Assembly (NCBI GenBank): GCA_000721375.1
Contig: JOGW01000005.1
Location: 124,001-188,000, forward strand
Length of the DNA: 64,000 nt
Source: Streptomyces sp. NRRL B-3428
Lineage (GTDB): Bacteria > Actinomycetota > Actinomycetes > Streptomycetales > Streptomycetaceae
Direction of reading: 5' to 3'
The translations under genes and the position numbers were made by a program. Below the pieces are notes generated by a model that saw only the letters and a program-made list of their open reading frames with translations, searched no databases and was not told the DNA's origin. This document shows, piece after piece, positions 41,891 to 53,095 of the stretch (positions within the stretch are counted from its first letter, which is position 1; each line of letters starts with the position of its first letter).

Positions 41891-42565
41891 ATGAGCAGAG
41901 CCGCATTGCTGGTCCTCGCCGACGGCCGCTTTCCGGCCGGCGGGCACGCCCACTCCGGTGGAGCCGAAGAGGCGGTCAAGGCCGGCCGGATCACCGATGC
42001 GGCCACGCTCGAGGAGTTCTGCCGCGGCCGACTGCGTACGTCGGGCCTGGTCGCGGCCGCTCTCGCCGCCGCGTCCGCGCTCGGCGTCGACCCGCTCGTA
42101 CTCGACGAGGCCGCGGACGCCCGTACCCCCTCCGCAGCCTTGCGCACGGCGGGCCGCAAGCTCGGCCGGCAGCTCCTGCGGGCCGCCCGCGCCACCTGGC
42201 CCTCGCCCGAACTCGGCGCCCTCGCGGCCGCCCGCCCCCGCGGCGCCCATCAGCCGGTGGTCCTCGGGCTCACCGCGCGGGCGGCCGGACTGGGGGCCGA
42301 GGACGCCGCGTACTGCGCGGTGTACGAGAGCGTCAGCGGTCCCACCACCGCGACCGTACGACTGCTCAGCCTCGATCCGTTCCAGGCGACCGCGGTCCTG
42401 GCCCGGCTCGCCCCCGCGATGGACGAGACCGTGACGGCCGCGGTCGCGGCGGCCCACCAGGCGCTGGACACAGGGGTGGACGCCCTGCCCCGCGCCGCCG
42501 CGCCGCTCCTCGAAATCGGCGCCGAAGCCCATGCCGCCTGGCCGGTACGGCTCTTCGCCTCGTAG
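41891..42565 (+). CDS. ureF: Urease accessory protein UreF
   Basis: A 224-residue helical chaperone that, with UreD and UreG, delivers nickel to the apo-urease. [19 protein letters not shown] at the N-terminus, [19 protein letters not shown] and [20 protein letters not shown] are diagnostic for UreF. It starts 63 bp after ureC. The short AGAGTTACGAGGAGTACGAG-like leader is Shine-Dalgarno-rich. Its C-terminus ends MPPGR-like sequence in no other gene, so boundaries are secure. Confidence 0.93.
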   Translation: MSRAALLVLADGRFPAGGHAHSGGAEEAVKAGRITDAATLEEFCRGRLRTSGLVAAALAAASALGVDPLVLDEAADARTPSAALRTAGRKLGRQLLRAARATWPSPELGALAAARPRGAHQPVVLGLTARAAGLGAEDAAYCAVYESVSGPTTATVRLLSLDPFQATAVLARLAPAMDETVTAAVAAAHQALDTGVDALPRAAAPLLEIGAEAHAAWPVRLFAS

Positions 42566-42603
42566 ACCGCACAACCCCCTCACAGCGGAGGAGACCGAAC
42601 CCG

Positions 42604-43286
<683 letters not shown>

Positions 43287-43290
<4 letters not shown>

Positions 43291-44138
43291 CAGGCCTGCT
43301 GACGGCGCCGGGCAGTCCCCAGACAGTGTCGCCCGGCATTCCGGAGACACCGGCGCCCGGGATTCCGCAGACACCGGCGCCCGGTATCGAGGCCACCGCG
43401 AGGATCACCGCCCGCCGAATCGCGAGCGGCGCCACGGTGCTGCCCGTTCTGGAGGGCGAAGGCCCTTTGGCGGTACGTCGTCTGCGCACCGCGCAGGACG
43501 AGGCCCGGGTCGCCCTGGTCGGCGCCATGAGTGGACCGCTCGGCGGCGACCGGCTCACGGTGTGCGCCGATGTGGAGGACGGGGCGCGCCTGCGCCTCAC
43601 CTCCACCGCTGCCACGATCGCGCTGCCCGGCCAGCGCGGTGAACCGGCGTACTACGACGTCAGGTTGACCGTCGGCCGCGGCGCCACCCTGCACTGGCTG
43701 CCGGAACAGCTGATCAGTGCGCAGGGCAGCGAGCTGCACGTCACCACGCGCGCCGAGGTCGCCGAGGACGGAGTGCTCGTGCTGCGCGAGGAGCAGGTCC
43801 TCGGTCGCAGTGCGGAGGGCCCGGGACGGCTCACGAGCCGCTTGAACGTGCGCCGCGCAGGCAGGTTGCTGCTCGACCAGGAACTGTCCTGCGGCCCCGG
43901 TGCTCCGGCCGGCTGGGACGGTCCCGCCGTGCTCGCGGGCCTTCGGTCGCTCGGTCAACTCCTCGTCGTACGACCGGAATTCGCCGAGTCTCCCGTGCAG
44001 CCGAGGATGCTGGGGGAGTATGTGTCGCTCACCCCGCTGGCGGGCCCGGCCGCGCTGGTCACGGCCGTGGCGCCGGACGCACTCGCGGTGCGCAGGGTCC
44101 TGGACGAGGCTCAGACGTCCCTGCTCGCCTCCTGGTGA
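43287..44138 (+). CDS. ureD: Urease accessory protein UreD with repeat-bearing N-terminus
   Basis: A 283-residue UreD (UreH) scaffold of the urease maturation complex. Conserved stretches are [36 protein letters not shown] and [20 protein letters not shown]. The ATG overlaps the ureG stop. Residues ~8-33 form a Pro-rich insertion ([14 protein letters not shown] repeats) from a 24-bp tandem repeat, not normally found in UreD. It is the last gene of the urease operon. No ureE or nickel permease follows. Confidence 0.92.
43317..43388 (+). repeat. Three in-frame 24-bp repeats in ureD
   Basis: Units at 43317-43340, 43341-43364 and 43365-43388 are related 24-mers of the type CCG(G/C)AGACACCGGCGCCCGG; the first is more diverged. 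They encode Thr/Pro/Gly/Ile-rich octapeptides in the UreD N-terminus. As the unit is a multiple of three, copy number could vary without a frameshift. Confidence 0.85.
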
Positions 44139-44189
44139 AAGCCGGAGGCGAGGCCCAGGAGTCAGTCCCTGCTCACCTCGGGGCGAGGA

Positions 44190-44675
44190 TCACCCGGCGA
44201 TCGGCGCCGTCCGCGGCTCGGCGATCGCGACATAGTCCGCGGTCCGCAGCGCGAGCGAACGGTCGAGCCGTGCCGCGTTGAAGAACAGCTCCTCGTGCTC
44301 CAACAGCGTGGGATCCACGACCAGTTGCAGCTCGGGGTCGAACGAGAACGGCAGGATGGTCCCGCTGACACTGCCCGCCAGCCGCTCGGCCGCCTCCGTG
44401 TCGGCGAACCCGGCGTAGATTCCGCCGAGCAGCGCCTTGACCGCGCCGAGGTCCACGCGGCGGTCGCCGGGCACCACGGCCAGGACGTACGCCTTGGTCT
44501 TCTTCGTCAGCTTGACCATCACGACGATGCACTTGGCGGCCTGGGCGAGCGTGTTGCCGCGCAGGGCGCTCACGGCCTCGGTGGCACCCTCGTCCGCGTG
44601 CTCGATCACGCGGTACTGCGCGCCGCGCTCGTCGAGCAGTCCGATCAGCTTGCTGTACTGCTCATGCTCCGCCAC
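44190..44675 (-). CDS. YbaK/EbsC-type aminoacyl-tRNA deacylase
   Basis: A 161-residue protein of the YbaK/ProX superfamily, which removes wrongly attached amino acids from tRNA (Cys-tRNAPro or similar). YRVIEHADEGATEAVSALRG at the start, AAKCIVVMVKL, and the catalytic Lys-containing VLAVVPGDRRVDLGAVKALL are typical. The fine specificity (YbaK, ProXp-ala or ProXp-x) cannot be set by eye. The GTG start at 44675 has a weak ribosome site. It is convergent with the urease operon and codirectional with the acyltransferase upstream. Confidence 0.83.
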   Translation of the reverse strand: MAEHEQYSKLIGLLDERGAQYRVIEHADEGATEAVSALRGNTLAQAAKCIVVMVKLTKKTKAYVLAVVPGDRRVDLGAVKALLGGIYAGFADTEAAERLAGSVSGTILPFSFDPELQLVVDPTLLEHEELFFNAARLDRSLALRTADYVAIAEPRTAPIAG

Positions 44676-44719
44676 GCGCCGTTCGCCCCCACTTGCCGTT
44701 CCTCTTACCGGCCTTCACC

Positions 44720-45472
44720 CTAACTCAGTGGCCTCCGCGGGAACTTCCGCTCGCCGCCCTTGTCCTTCTTCTCGGCCTTCTCGGCTTTTGCCGCCTCCTG
44801 CTCCTCCGCCTTCACGACCGCCGCATAACGGTCCACGTATTCCTGACCGGACAATTCGAGGATGGCGTAGATGATTTCGTCGGTCACCGCACGCAGGACG
44901 GCCTTCTCGTTGTCCATCCCGGCATAGCGGGAGAAGTCCAGCGCCTCGCCGAAGCGGATGGTGATCGGCCGCAGGCTGGGGATCTTCTGGCCGGGCGGCT
45001 GCGCCTCGAACGTACCGATCATCGCGCAAGGCACCACCGGCACCCCCGCCTTGAGCGCCATCGCCGCGACTCCGACCTTGCCCTTGTAGAGCCGGCCGTC
45101 GTGCGAGCGGGTGCCCTCGGGATAGATGCCGAGCAGCTCACCCTTCGACAGCACACCGAGCCCTTCGCGGATGGCGGCCTTCCCGGCCTCCTTGCCCGAG
45201 CGGTCCACGGGGATCTGCCCCGCGCTGCGGAAGAAGAACGCCGTGAGCCGGCCCTTCAGACCCGGACCCGTGAAGTACTCGGCCTTCGCGAGAAAGGTGA
45301 TACGCCGCTTCAGGATCGCGGGCATCAGGAAATGGTCGGAGAACGAGAGGTGATTGCCCGCGACGATGGCGGCGCCCGTGGCCGGCACATTGTCGAGCCC
45401 CTCGATACGCGGCCGGAACATGAGCCGCAGCACGGGACCGAGGAGCACATACTTGAGGACGTAATAGAACAT
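44720..45472 (-). CDS. 1-acyl-glycerol-3-phosphate acyltransferase (PlsC-like)
   Basis: A 250-residue acyltransferase that makes phosphatidate from lysophosphatidate or acylates a related lipid. The catalytic HX4D motif is His41-Asp46 in NHLSFSDH; the second motif is YPEGTRSHDGRLYKG. The N-terminal amphipathic region (FYYVLKYVLLGPVLRLMF) anchors it in the membrane. The C-terminus is a charged Lys/Glu/Ala tail, typical of Streptomyces paralogues. ATG 45472 follows GGGGAGC and replaces longer readings. Confidence 0.88.
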   Translation of the reverse strand: MFYYVLKYVLLGPVLRLMFRPRIEGLDNVPATGAAIVAGNHLSFSDHFLMPAILKRRITFLAKAEYFTGPGLKGRLTAFFFRSAGQIPVDRSGKEAGKAAIREGLGVLSKGELLGIYPEGTRSHDGRLYKGKVGVAAMALKAGVPVVPCAMIGTFEAQPPGQKIPSLRPITIRFGEALDFSRYAGMDNEKAVLRAVTDEIIYAILELSGQEYVDRYAAVVKAEEQEAAKAEKAEKKDKGGERKFPRRPLS

Positions 45473-45609
45473 GGCGGCTGCTCCCCGTTTCTGTTGTCGC
45501 GGCCCGGAACCCTCTGGTCGGGGGGCCCGAGCCGACACAGTGTAAATGCCCTGCCTGTACGGCGTAAGCGTCCTCGTCGGCGTACTCGGGCTCGGCACTG
45601 GACACGGGC

Positions 45610-46158
45610 TCAGAGCATGCGGGACAGCAAACGGTCCCGGTCCACGAGTTGATGCCTGACGACCAGGCCCACGTGGACGGCGAGCGCCGACATGAAGGCG
45701 ATATGCGCGGCGACATGAGGGCCGACGGCGCCCTCGTCCCCGGCGAGCACCAGCCACAGCCCCGTCGCCGGGATCGCGAACGTCAGCAGGTGCAGCGTGC
45801 GCTCCGTCCAAGTCGCCAGGATCCTTTCGTACGGGCGCAGCGTCGGCGCCCAGGGCGGCAGTGGTGTGGACAGCCGCCAGAGCAGACGCAGCGCGGCGAG
45901 CACGAGAACGGTCACGCCGAGCACCACATGCACGGTCAACAGGCCGTCGTCGCCGAACCCTTCATAGCCGTCCTCGCCGCCGCGTCCGCGCCCCCTGCCG
46001 TGCCCGGAGTCCTCGCCACGTCCCCGGCCACGACCGTGTCCCGAGTCGTCGGGATCCATGGCGTAACCGATCGCGAACTGCACGGCCAGGGCGGCGAACA
46101 CCAGCCAGTGCAGGGTCTTGGTGACCGTGCCGTAGCCGTGCGGTCCGTTTCGGAGCAC
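45610..46158 (-). CDS. Cytochrome b561-like membrane protein
   Basis: A 182-residue four-helix membrane protein of the cytochrome b561/Ni-Fe-hydrogenase b type. His residues in TKTLHWLVF, LLTVHVVLG, TERTLHLLTF and AAHIAF are suitably placed to bind two haems. Between helices 1 and 2 lies an insertion (residues 38-61) with two copies of DSGHGRGRGRG(E/G), an in-frame 36-bp duplication rich in His and Arg. The start is a GTG with GGAAGGGG upstream. It probably carries electrons between quinol and a partner; no partner gene is adjacent. Confidence 0.85.
   Translation of the reverse strand: MLRNGPHGYGTVTKTLHWLVFAALAVQFAIGYAMDPDDSGHGRGRGRGEDSGHGRGRGRGGEDGYEGFGDDGLLTVHVVLGVTVLVLAALRLLWRLSTPLPPWAPTLRPYERILATWTERTLHLLTFAIPATGLWLVLAGDEGAVGPHVAAHIAFMSALAVHVGLVVRHQLVDRDRLLSRML
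45976..46047 (-). repeat. 36-bp duplication in the cytochrome b gene
   Basis: Two adjacent 36-bp units encode residues 38-49 and 50-61, DSGHGRGRGRG plus Glu or Gly. They lie in the first loop of the protein. The high identity suggests recent duplication. Confidence 0.8.
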
Positions 46159-46320
46159 CCGTTCCCCTTCCGTCGCCCGCCATGCCGGAGCGGATCCGCC
46201 GACTCATCCGGAGGACGTCCCGGCGCGGCCGCTTGGCGCGGCCCTGCGGTTCGGGTGCGCTGGCGGGGCTCACGAGGATCTGACGAAGATCCCCCACACC
46301 TTCCCCGCTCCGGAGGTTCG

Positions 46321-46728
46321 ATGCGTCCCCACGCCGCACTGGTCACGCTGGCCGCAGCACTCGCCACCGCCACGGCCGGTGCCACCGCAGCTCCCGCACA
46401 CGCCGACGACCCGGAGCCGGCCCCGCGACCCGGTGTCTTCCTCACGGTCTCCGGCTCCGACAACACGTGGATCCGGGGCCTGAAACTGATGTGTGCCCCC
46501 GAGCCGTCGGGTCACCACCCGCGGGCGGCCGAGGCCTGCGCGGCCCTCGACGCCGTGGACGGCGATCTCGACCAGCTGCCGGAGCATCCGACGGGGTGCA
46601 CCAAGGAGTACGACCCGGTGACGGTGACCGCCGCCGGCGCCCACCGCGGGCAGGACATCGCCTGGCACCGGACGTATGCCAACGACTGTCTGCGGCACGC
46701 CGCGACGGATCCGGTCTTCGACTTCTGA
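46321..46728 (+). CDS. SSI family (subtilisin inhibitor-like) protease inhibitor
   Basis: A 135-residue secreted inhibitor. A signal peptide (residues 1-28, cleaved after AHA) precedes the mature chain, which has four Cys (58, 73, 93, 123) for the two conserved disulfides. The reactive-site loop TGCTKEYDPVTV puts Lys95 at P1, which favours trypsin-like rather than subtilisin-like proteases. The C-terminus DPVFDF is standard. ATG 46321 follows GGAGG. A strong terminator follows. It probably protects secreted proteins or controls a mycelial protease. Confidence 0.93.
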   Translation: MRPHAALVTLAAALATATAGATAAPAHADDPEPAPRPGVFLTVSGSDNTWIRGLKLMCAPEPSGHHPRAAEACAALDAVDGDLDQLPEHPTGCTKEYDPVTVTAAGAHRGQDIAWHRTYANDCLRHAATDPVFDF

Positions 46729-46740
46729 GGCGTACGGATA

Positions 46741-46780
46741 TGCGTAAGGGGAGGAGCCGCCCGGCTCCTCCCCTTACGCA
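46741..46780. terminator. Bidirectional terminator, 19-bp stem
   Basis: TGCGTAAGGGGAGGAGCCG (46741-46759) pairs perfectly with 46762-46780. It lies between the convergent SSI gene and UvrA-like gene, 12 bp after one stop and 10 bp after the other. Confidence 0.92.
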
Positions 46781-46789
46781 CGAGCGGTG

Positions 46790-49177
<2,388 letters not shown>

Positions 49178-49261
49178 GTCTGCTCGTTCTCCATCTTCCG
49201 GGCGGTCCGCTGCCGCGGCCCGTCGTGGTCGCCTGGCTGTCGTCGATCGCCGCGTGGCCGC

Positions 49262-49615
49262 TCAGTCCTGGAGGAGGCCGAGCACGTTCCCGTCGACGTC
49301 GGTCACGGCCGCAACGATACGTCCGCCGCCGACCTCGTGCGCTGCTTCCGAGATGCTCGCGCCCGAGGCGGTGAGCTCGGCGAGCTTCGCGGCGATGTCC
49401 TCGACCTGCCAGTACGCCACCGGCGAGGTCATCTTCTGCGGGCCGCCGCCCGGGACCAGGCCGATGTGCTGGCCGCTGGTCTCATAGCCCACGTAGTAGG
49501 GCTCGTCGACGACCGGCGCGACGCCGAGCAGCGCGGTGTAGACGTCCTTGGCCTTGGCCAGGTCCGCGACGGGGTGCAGCACGGTCTTGATGCCCAGAGT
49601 CTGCTGGCTGGTCAT
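49262..49615 (-). CDS. VOC family protein (glyoxalase/bleomycin-resistance fold)
   Basis: A 117-residue single-module VOC protein: IKTVLHPVADLAKAKDVYTA at the start, VGYETSGQHIGLVPGG and VEDIAAKLAELTASGASISE, with a metal-type strand near VLGLLQD at the end. It could bind a small drug or metabolite or act as an isomerase. It lies upstream of the UvrA-like gene on the same strand. The family alone does not indicate the ligand. Confidence 0.86.
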   Translation of the reverse strand: MTSQQTLGIKTVLHPVADLAKAKDVYTALLGVAPVVDEPYYVGYETSGQHIGLVPGGGPQKMTSPVAYWQVEDIAAKLAELTASGASISEAAHEVGGGRIVAAVTDVDGNVLGLLQD

Positions 49616-49712
49616 GATGTCTCCTGAGGTGGTGGGATTTCCTGTTCACGACGCTAGCCGTGACCCGCCCAGGAGGGCTTCTCGAATCCTGACCACCTGA
49701 GAAAAGAGCAGG

Positions 49713-49871
49713 TCAGGCGTTACGTGAGACCGCCATCGCCACCGTGAGAAGTCCCAGCACGACCCAGCCGAACCACAGCCAGCCGTTGCTGCCGAGCGCC
49801 ACCGTGTAGGCCGTCACCATGACGAGCCCACCGACGGTGATCACTCCCATCGCCTTCGTGGTTCCGGGCAT
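49713..49871 (-). CDS. Small membrane protein, 52 residues
   Basis: A short protein with two hydrophobic helices (MGVITVGGLVMVTAYTVALG and WLWFGWVVLGLLTVAMAV) joined by SNG. ATG 49871 has a strong GAGGAGGG site at normal distance; the longer frame upstream is not credible. Such mini-proteins are widespread in Streptomyces, and their function is unknown. It lies alone between the VOC gene and the CtaG gene. Confidence 0.7.
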   Translation of the reverse strand: MPGTTKAMGVITVGGLVMVTAYTVALGSNGWLWFGWVVLGLLTVAMAVSRNA

Positions 49872-50006
49872 CGCGACACCCTCCTCCAGCCAGGCCGGAC
49901 GGACGCCCGGACCGCATCTCTGATGCCATCGTCCCTTGTCGGGGGCGGTTTCCGCCAGCATTCGACGAAGACCGGCCACCCTCGTGGGGCAAGGTGCCGG
50001 CAACTG

Positions 50007-50044
50007 GTGAAGCCCCGCAGACGGGGGACGCTGCGGGGCTTCAC
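50007..50044 (-). terminator. Terminator after the CtaG-like gene
   Basis: Perfect 14-bp stem, GTGAAGCCCCGCAG (50007-50020) with its complement at 50031-50044, and a 10-nt loop. It lies about 75 bp past the CtaG-like stop on the minus strand. Confidence 0.85.
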
Positions 50045-50117
50045 TGGGTTCAACGGGCAGTGCGGGGACGGAGTTCCCGCCCACCGGGATCTGTTACGAC
50101 GACTGCCGACTGCGGTT

Positions 50118-51074
50118 CTACGACTGCTGACTGCGGGCGTTGAGCGAGGCCAGATAGGCGTTGTACGCCTCCAGCTCCTTGTCCCCGTCGCGGTCCGCGG
50201 CCCGGTCCTTGCGCCGGGCCTCCCGCTCCTCGGACTTGCGCCACTGGAAGAGCAGCGCCACGAGGACGATGACCGAGGGGATCTCGCTGAACGCCCAGGC
50301 GATACCGCCGCCCGCTTCCTGATCGGCGAGCGCGTCGATACCGAGTGAGGCCGGCGGATGCATGTACGTGCCGATCATCGGCTCGGTCGCCATCATCAGC
50401 GCGATGCCGAAGAACGCGTGGAACGGCATGCCCGCGAACAGCTCCAGCATCCGCATCACATAGCCGGGACGGTGCGGCCCGGGATCCACGCCCATGATCG
50501 GCCAGAAGAACACGAGGCCGACGGCGAGGAAGTGCACCATCATCGCGATATGGCCGGGCTTCGACTCCATCAGGAAGTCGAACAGCGGCGTGAAGTACAG
50601 CGCGTAGAGGCTCGCGATGAACATCGGGATCGTGAACGCGGGGTGCGTGACCACCTTCATGTAGCGGCTGTGCAGCAGCATGAGGAGCAGTTCACGCGGT
50701 CCTTTGCGCCCGCGCTTGGCGACCGGCAGCGCACGCAGCGCCAAGGTGACGGGAGCGCCGAGAAGCAGCAGGATCGGCGACACCATGCTGATCACCATGT
50801 GCTGGATCATGTGCACGCTGAACATGACCATGCCGTAGTCGTTCAGCTTGGTGCACATCACCAGCGCGATGGTCAGGACTCCGACGACGAACGCGATGGT
50901 CCGGCCGATCGGCCACGAGTCCCCGCGCCGCATCAGCCGCACGACGCCGTACCCGTAAAGGAGAAGCGCGAGCAGGCAGCCGATCAGGAAGAACGCGTCG
51001 AACGACGGCTGCAGACCTCTTCCCAGCGTGAACGGCGGCAGGTCCGTCATCGAGCCGTGTCCGCTGTGATCCAT
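50118..51074 (-). CDS. CtaG-type cytochrome c oxidase assembly membrane protein
   Basis: A 318-residue protein with seven predicted membrane helices of the caa3_CtaG family, which helps assemble the haem-copper oxidase. Markers are MFSVHMIQHMVISMVSPILL, LLHSRYMKVVTHPAF and the HFLAVGLVFFWPIMGVDPGP motif. The N-terminus MDHSGHGSM is His-rich and could bind copper. The C-terminus is a charged Arg/Glu tail. ATG 51074 has AGGAGCG upstream. It is a single gene downstream of pfkA, from which it is separated by a terminator. Confidence 0.9.
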   Translation of the reverse strand: MDHSGHGSMTDLPPFTLGRGLQPSFDAFFLIGCLLALLLYGYGVVRLMRRGDSWPIGRTIAFVVGVLTIALVMCTKLNDYGMVMFSVHMIQHMVISMVSPILLLLGAPVTLALRALPVAKRGRKGPRELLLMLLHSRYMKVVTHPAFTIPMFIASLYALYFTPLFDFLMESKPGHIAMMVHFLAVGLVFFWPIMGVDPGPHRPGYVMRMLELFAGMPFHAFFGIALMMATEPMIGTYMHPPASLGIDALADQEAGGGIAWAFSEIPSVIVLVALLFQWRKSEEREARRKDRAADRDGDKELEAYNAYLASLNARSQQS

Positions 51075-51118
51075 CCGCTCGCTCCTGATTCGTGCCCGTT
51101 GTCCGCACCAGAGTAGTT

Positions 51119-51150
51119 CCGCCCCCGGCCGCTGCTGCGGCCGGGGGCGG
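51119..51150 (-). terminator. Terminator after pfkA
   Basis: A perfect 14-bp stem, CCGCCCCCGGCCGC (51119-51132) with 51137-51150, and a 4-nt loop. It lies 24 bp past the pfkA stop on the minus strand. Confidence 0.85.
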
Positions 51151-51174
51151 GTCACTCCTGCGAAGAGCGGAAGG

Positions 51175-52200
51175 TCAGAGCACGCACTCCGCTTCGGCGT
51201 AACGCGCCTCGGGCACGGTCTTCAGCGTTTCGACGGCCTGGGCGAGCGGCGCCATGATGATGTCGGTGCCCTGCAGCGCCGTCATCATTCCGAACTCGCC
51301 GCGGTGCACGGCCTCCACGGCATGCCAGCCGAAGCGGGTGGCGAGCACGCGGTCGTACGCGGTGGGGGTGCCGCCGCGCTGCACATGCCCCAGGATCACC
51401 GGCCGCGCCTCCTTGCCGAGGCGCTGCTCGAGCTCGATGGAGAGCTGACGGGCGATCCCGGCGAAGCGCTCATGGCCGTAGATGTCCTTGCCGCCCTCGT
51501 CGAACTCCATCGTGCCCGCACGCGGCTTGGCGCCCTCGGCCGCGACCACGATCGCGAACTTCTTTCCGGCCTCGAAGCGCGCACCGACGCGGGCCGCCAA
51601 CTCATCGATGTCGAAGGGCCGCTCGGGCACCACGATCGCGTGGGCGCCGGCCGCCATGCCCGAGTTGAGGGCGATCCAGCCGGTGTGCCGGCCCATGACC
51701 TCGACGATCAGGACGCGCTGGTGCGACTCGGCGGTGGTCTTGAGGCGGTCGAGCGCCTCGGTGGCCACCCCCACGGCCGTATCGAAACCGAAGGTCACAT
51801 CGGTGACCGCGATGTCGTTGTCGATGGTCTTCGGGACGCCCACGATGGGCAGTCCGTTGTCGGACAGCAGCCGGGCCGCCTTGAGCGTGCCCTCACCGCC
51901 GATGGGGATGATCGCGTCGAGACCGAGGTCGGCCAGATGACCCTTGGCCCGCTCGACGCCGTCCACCAGGTGCTCGGGACGGACGCGGGAAGAACCGAGG
52001 ATCGTGCCACCGCGGGCGAGGATGCCGCTGACCGCGTCGAGATCGAGCTTGCGGTAGTCGCATTCGAGGAGGCCCTTCCACCCGTCGTGGAAGCCGATGA
52101 CCTCATCGCCGTGGTCGACGACGGCGCGGTGCACGACCGAGCGGATCACCGCGTTCAGGCCGGGGCAGTCGCCGCCGGAGGTGAGGACACCAATACGCAT
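51175..52200 (-). CDS. pfkA: ATP-dependent 6-phosphofructokinase
   Basis: A 341-residue PfkA that phosphorylates fructose-6-phosphate in glycolysis. TSGGDCPGLNAVIR (residues 7-20) is the ATP/F6P-site start. GGEGT (101-105) keeps Gly104, the residue that goes with ATP use rather than pyrophosphate. PKTIDNDI (123-130) holds the catalytic Asp, and MGRHTGWIAL the F6P contact. ATG 52200 is set by the conserved MRIGVLTSGG. The ribosome site is weak (AAAGG). It stands alone between the murT-gatD operon and CtaG, with terminators on both sides. Confidence 0.95.
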   Translation of the reverse strand: MRIGVLTSGGDCPGLNAVIRSVVHRAVVDHGDEVIGFHDGWKGLLECDYRKLDLDAVSGILARGGTILGSSRVRPEHLVDGVERAKGHLADLGLDAIIPIGGEGTLKAARLLSDNGLPIVGVPKTIDNDIAVTDVTFGFDTAVGVATEALDRLKTTAESHQRVLIVEVMGRHTGWIALNSGMAAGAHAIVVPERPFDIDELAARVGARFEAGKKFAIVVAAEGAKPRAGTMEFDEGGKDIYGHERFAGIARQLSIELEQRLGKEARPVILGHVQRGGTPTAYDRVLATRFGWHAVEAVHRGEFGMMTALQGTDIIMAPLAQAVETLKTVPEARYAEAECVL

Positions 52201-52259
52201 GGTCCAAGAACCTTTGCAACGTGGGCGGATGACCGGACCACGCTGTCCGGACGACAAGA

Positions 52260-52291
52260 CCCCGTCACCCTACTAGTGGGAAGTGACGGGG
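52260..52291 (-). terminator. Terminator after the murT-gatD operon
   Basis: CCCCGTCAC (52260-52268) and GTGACGGGG (52283-52291) form a perfect 9-bp stem with a 14-nt loop. It lies in the gap between the gatD stop and the pfkA start. Confidence 0.7.
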
Positions 52292-52344
52292 CCGAATCGG
52301 GTCCGTAGAGCGGACCTTGGAGTTCCCTACGAATGAACTGGAGG

Positions 52345-53073
52345 TCAGGCGGGCTGAGTCGCGGACGCGATGCGCTCGGCGCGCAGCGCCTCGTACCACC
52401 GGTCGTCGGTGGGCGGCAGCGCGTTCACGTCGAGCGCGAGCTTGAGCAGCAGATCGGCGATCTGCGGGTTACGCGCAAGCACCGGTCCGTGCATGTATGT
52501 CCCGAAAACGGTGTCGTTGTACGCGCCTTCGGTGCCGTCACCGGTGCCGTTGCCCTTGCCGAGCTGCACCCGCGCGAAGGGCTTCGCGGACGGGCCGAGG
52601 TGCGTGACGCCCTGGTGGTTCTCGAAGCCCGTGAGCTGCGGCAGACCGAGCCGCGGGTCGATGTCGGCGAGCACGTCGCCGACGCAGCGCTCGCCCTCGC
52701 CACGGGTGGAGATCACATCGAGGAGGCCGAGGCCGGGCTCGCGCTGGCCCAGGTCGTTGATGAACTCGTGGCCGAGGATCTGGTAGCCGGCGCAGACCGA
52801 GAAGATGATCGCGCCGTTGGAGGCGGCGCGGTGCAGATTGCCGTCACGGCGCAGCCGCTCGGCCGCAAGCCGCTGCGGCCGGTCCTCACCGCCGCCGATC
52901 AGGTAGATGTCGCCGGAGGTGGGCACCGGCTGGTCGCTGCGTACGTCGTAGCGCTCGACGTTGAGTCCGCGCTGACGGGCGCGGCGCTCGACGACGAGGG
53001 CATTGCCCTGGTCCCCGTACGTGGAGAGGAGGTCCGGGTAGACCCACACCAGGCGCAGGCTGTTGTCGCTCAT
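52345..53073 (-). CDS. gatD: Lipid II isoglutaminyl synthase, glutaminase subunit GatD
   Basis: A 242-residue class-I glutamine amidotransferase that supplies ammonia to MurT to amidate D-glutamate of lipid II. The nucleophile Cys94 in FSVCAGYQI lies at the position known from S. aureus GatD, with His195 in YMHGPVLARNP as partner. LIGGGEDRPQ and STRGEGERCVGDVL are also typical of CobB/CobQ-like GatD. ATG 53073 (MSDNSLRL) is the family start. It follows murT by 22 bp. Acts on the inner face of the membrane. Confidence 0.95.
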   Translation of the reverse strand: MSDNSLRLVWVYPDLLSTYGDQGNALVVERRARQRGLNVERYDVRSDQPVPTSGDIYLIGGGEDRPQRLAAERLRRDGNLHRAASNGAIIFSVCAGYQILGHEFINDLGQREPGLGLLDVISTRGEGERCVGDVLADIDPRLGLPQLTGFENHQGVTHLGPSAKPFARVQLGKGNGTGDGTEGAYNDTVFGTYMHGPVLARNPQIADLLLKLALDVNALPPTDDRWYEALRAERIASATQPA

Positions 53074-53095
53074 GTTCCTCAAGTCCTTAAGCGGG

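Noticed and set aside
39983..42583. Large minus-strand frame (866 codons) across ureC
   Set aside because: Shadow of the urease alpha and UreF genes, whose active-site residues are all intact on the plus strand.
51175..52200. Pyrophosphate-dependent phosphofructokinase
   Set aside because: The motif is GGEGT with Gly104 kept; pyrophosphate-dependent forms have Asp at that position, so ATP is the likely donor.
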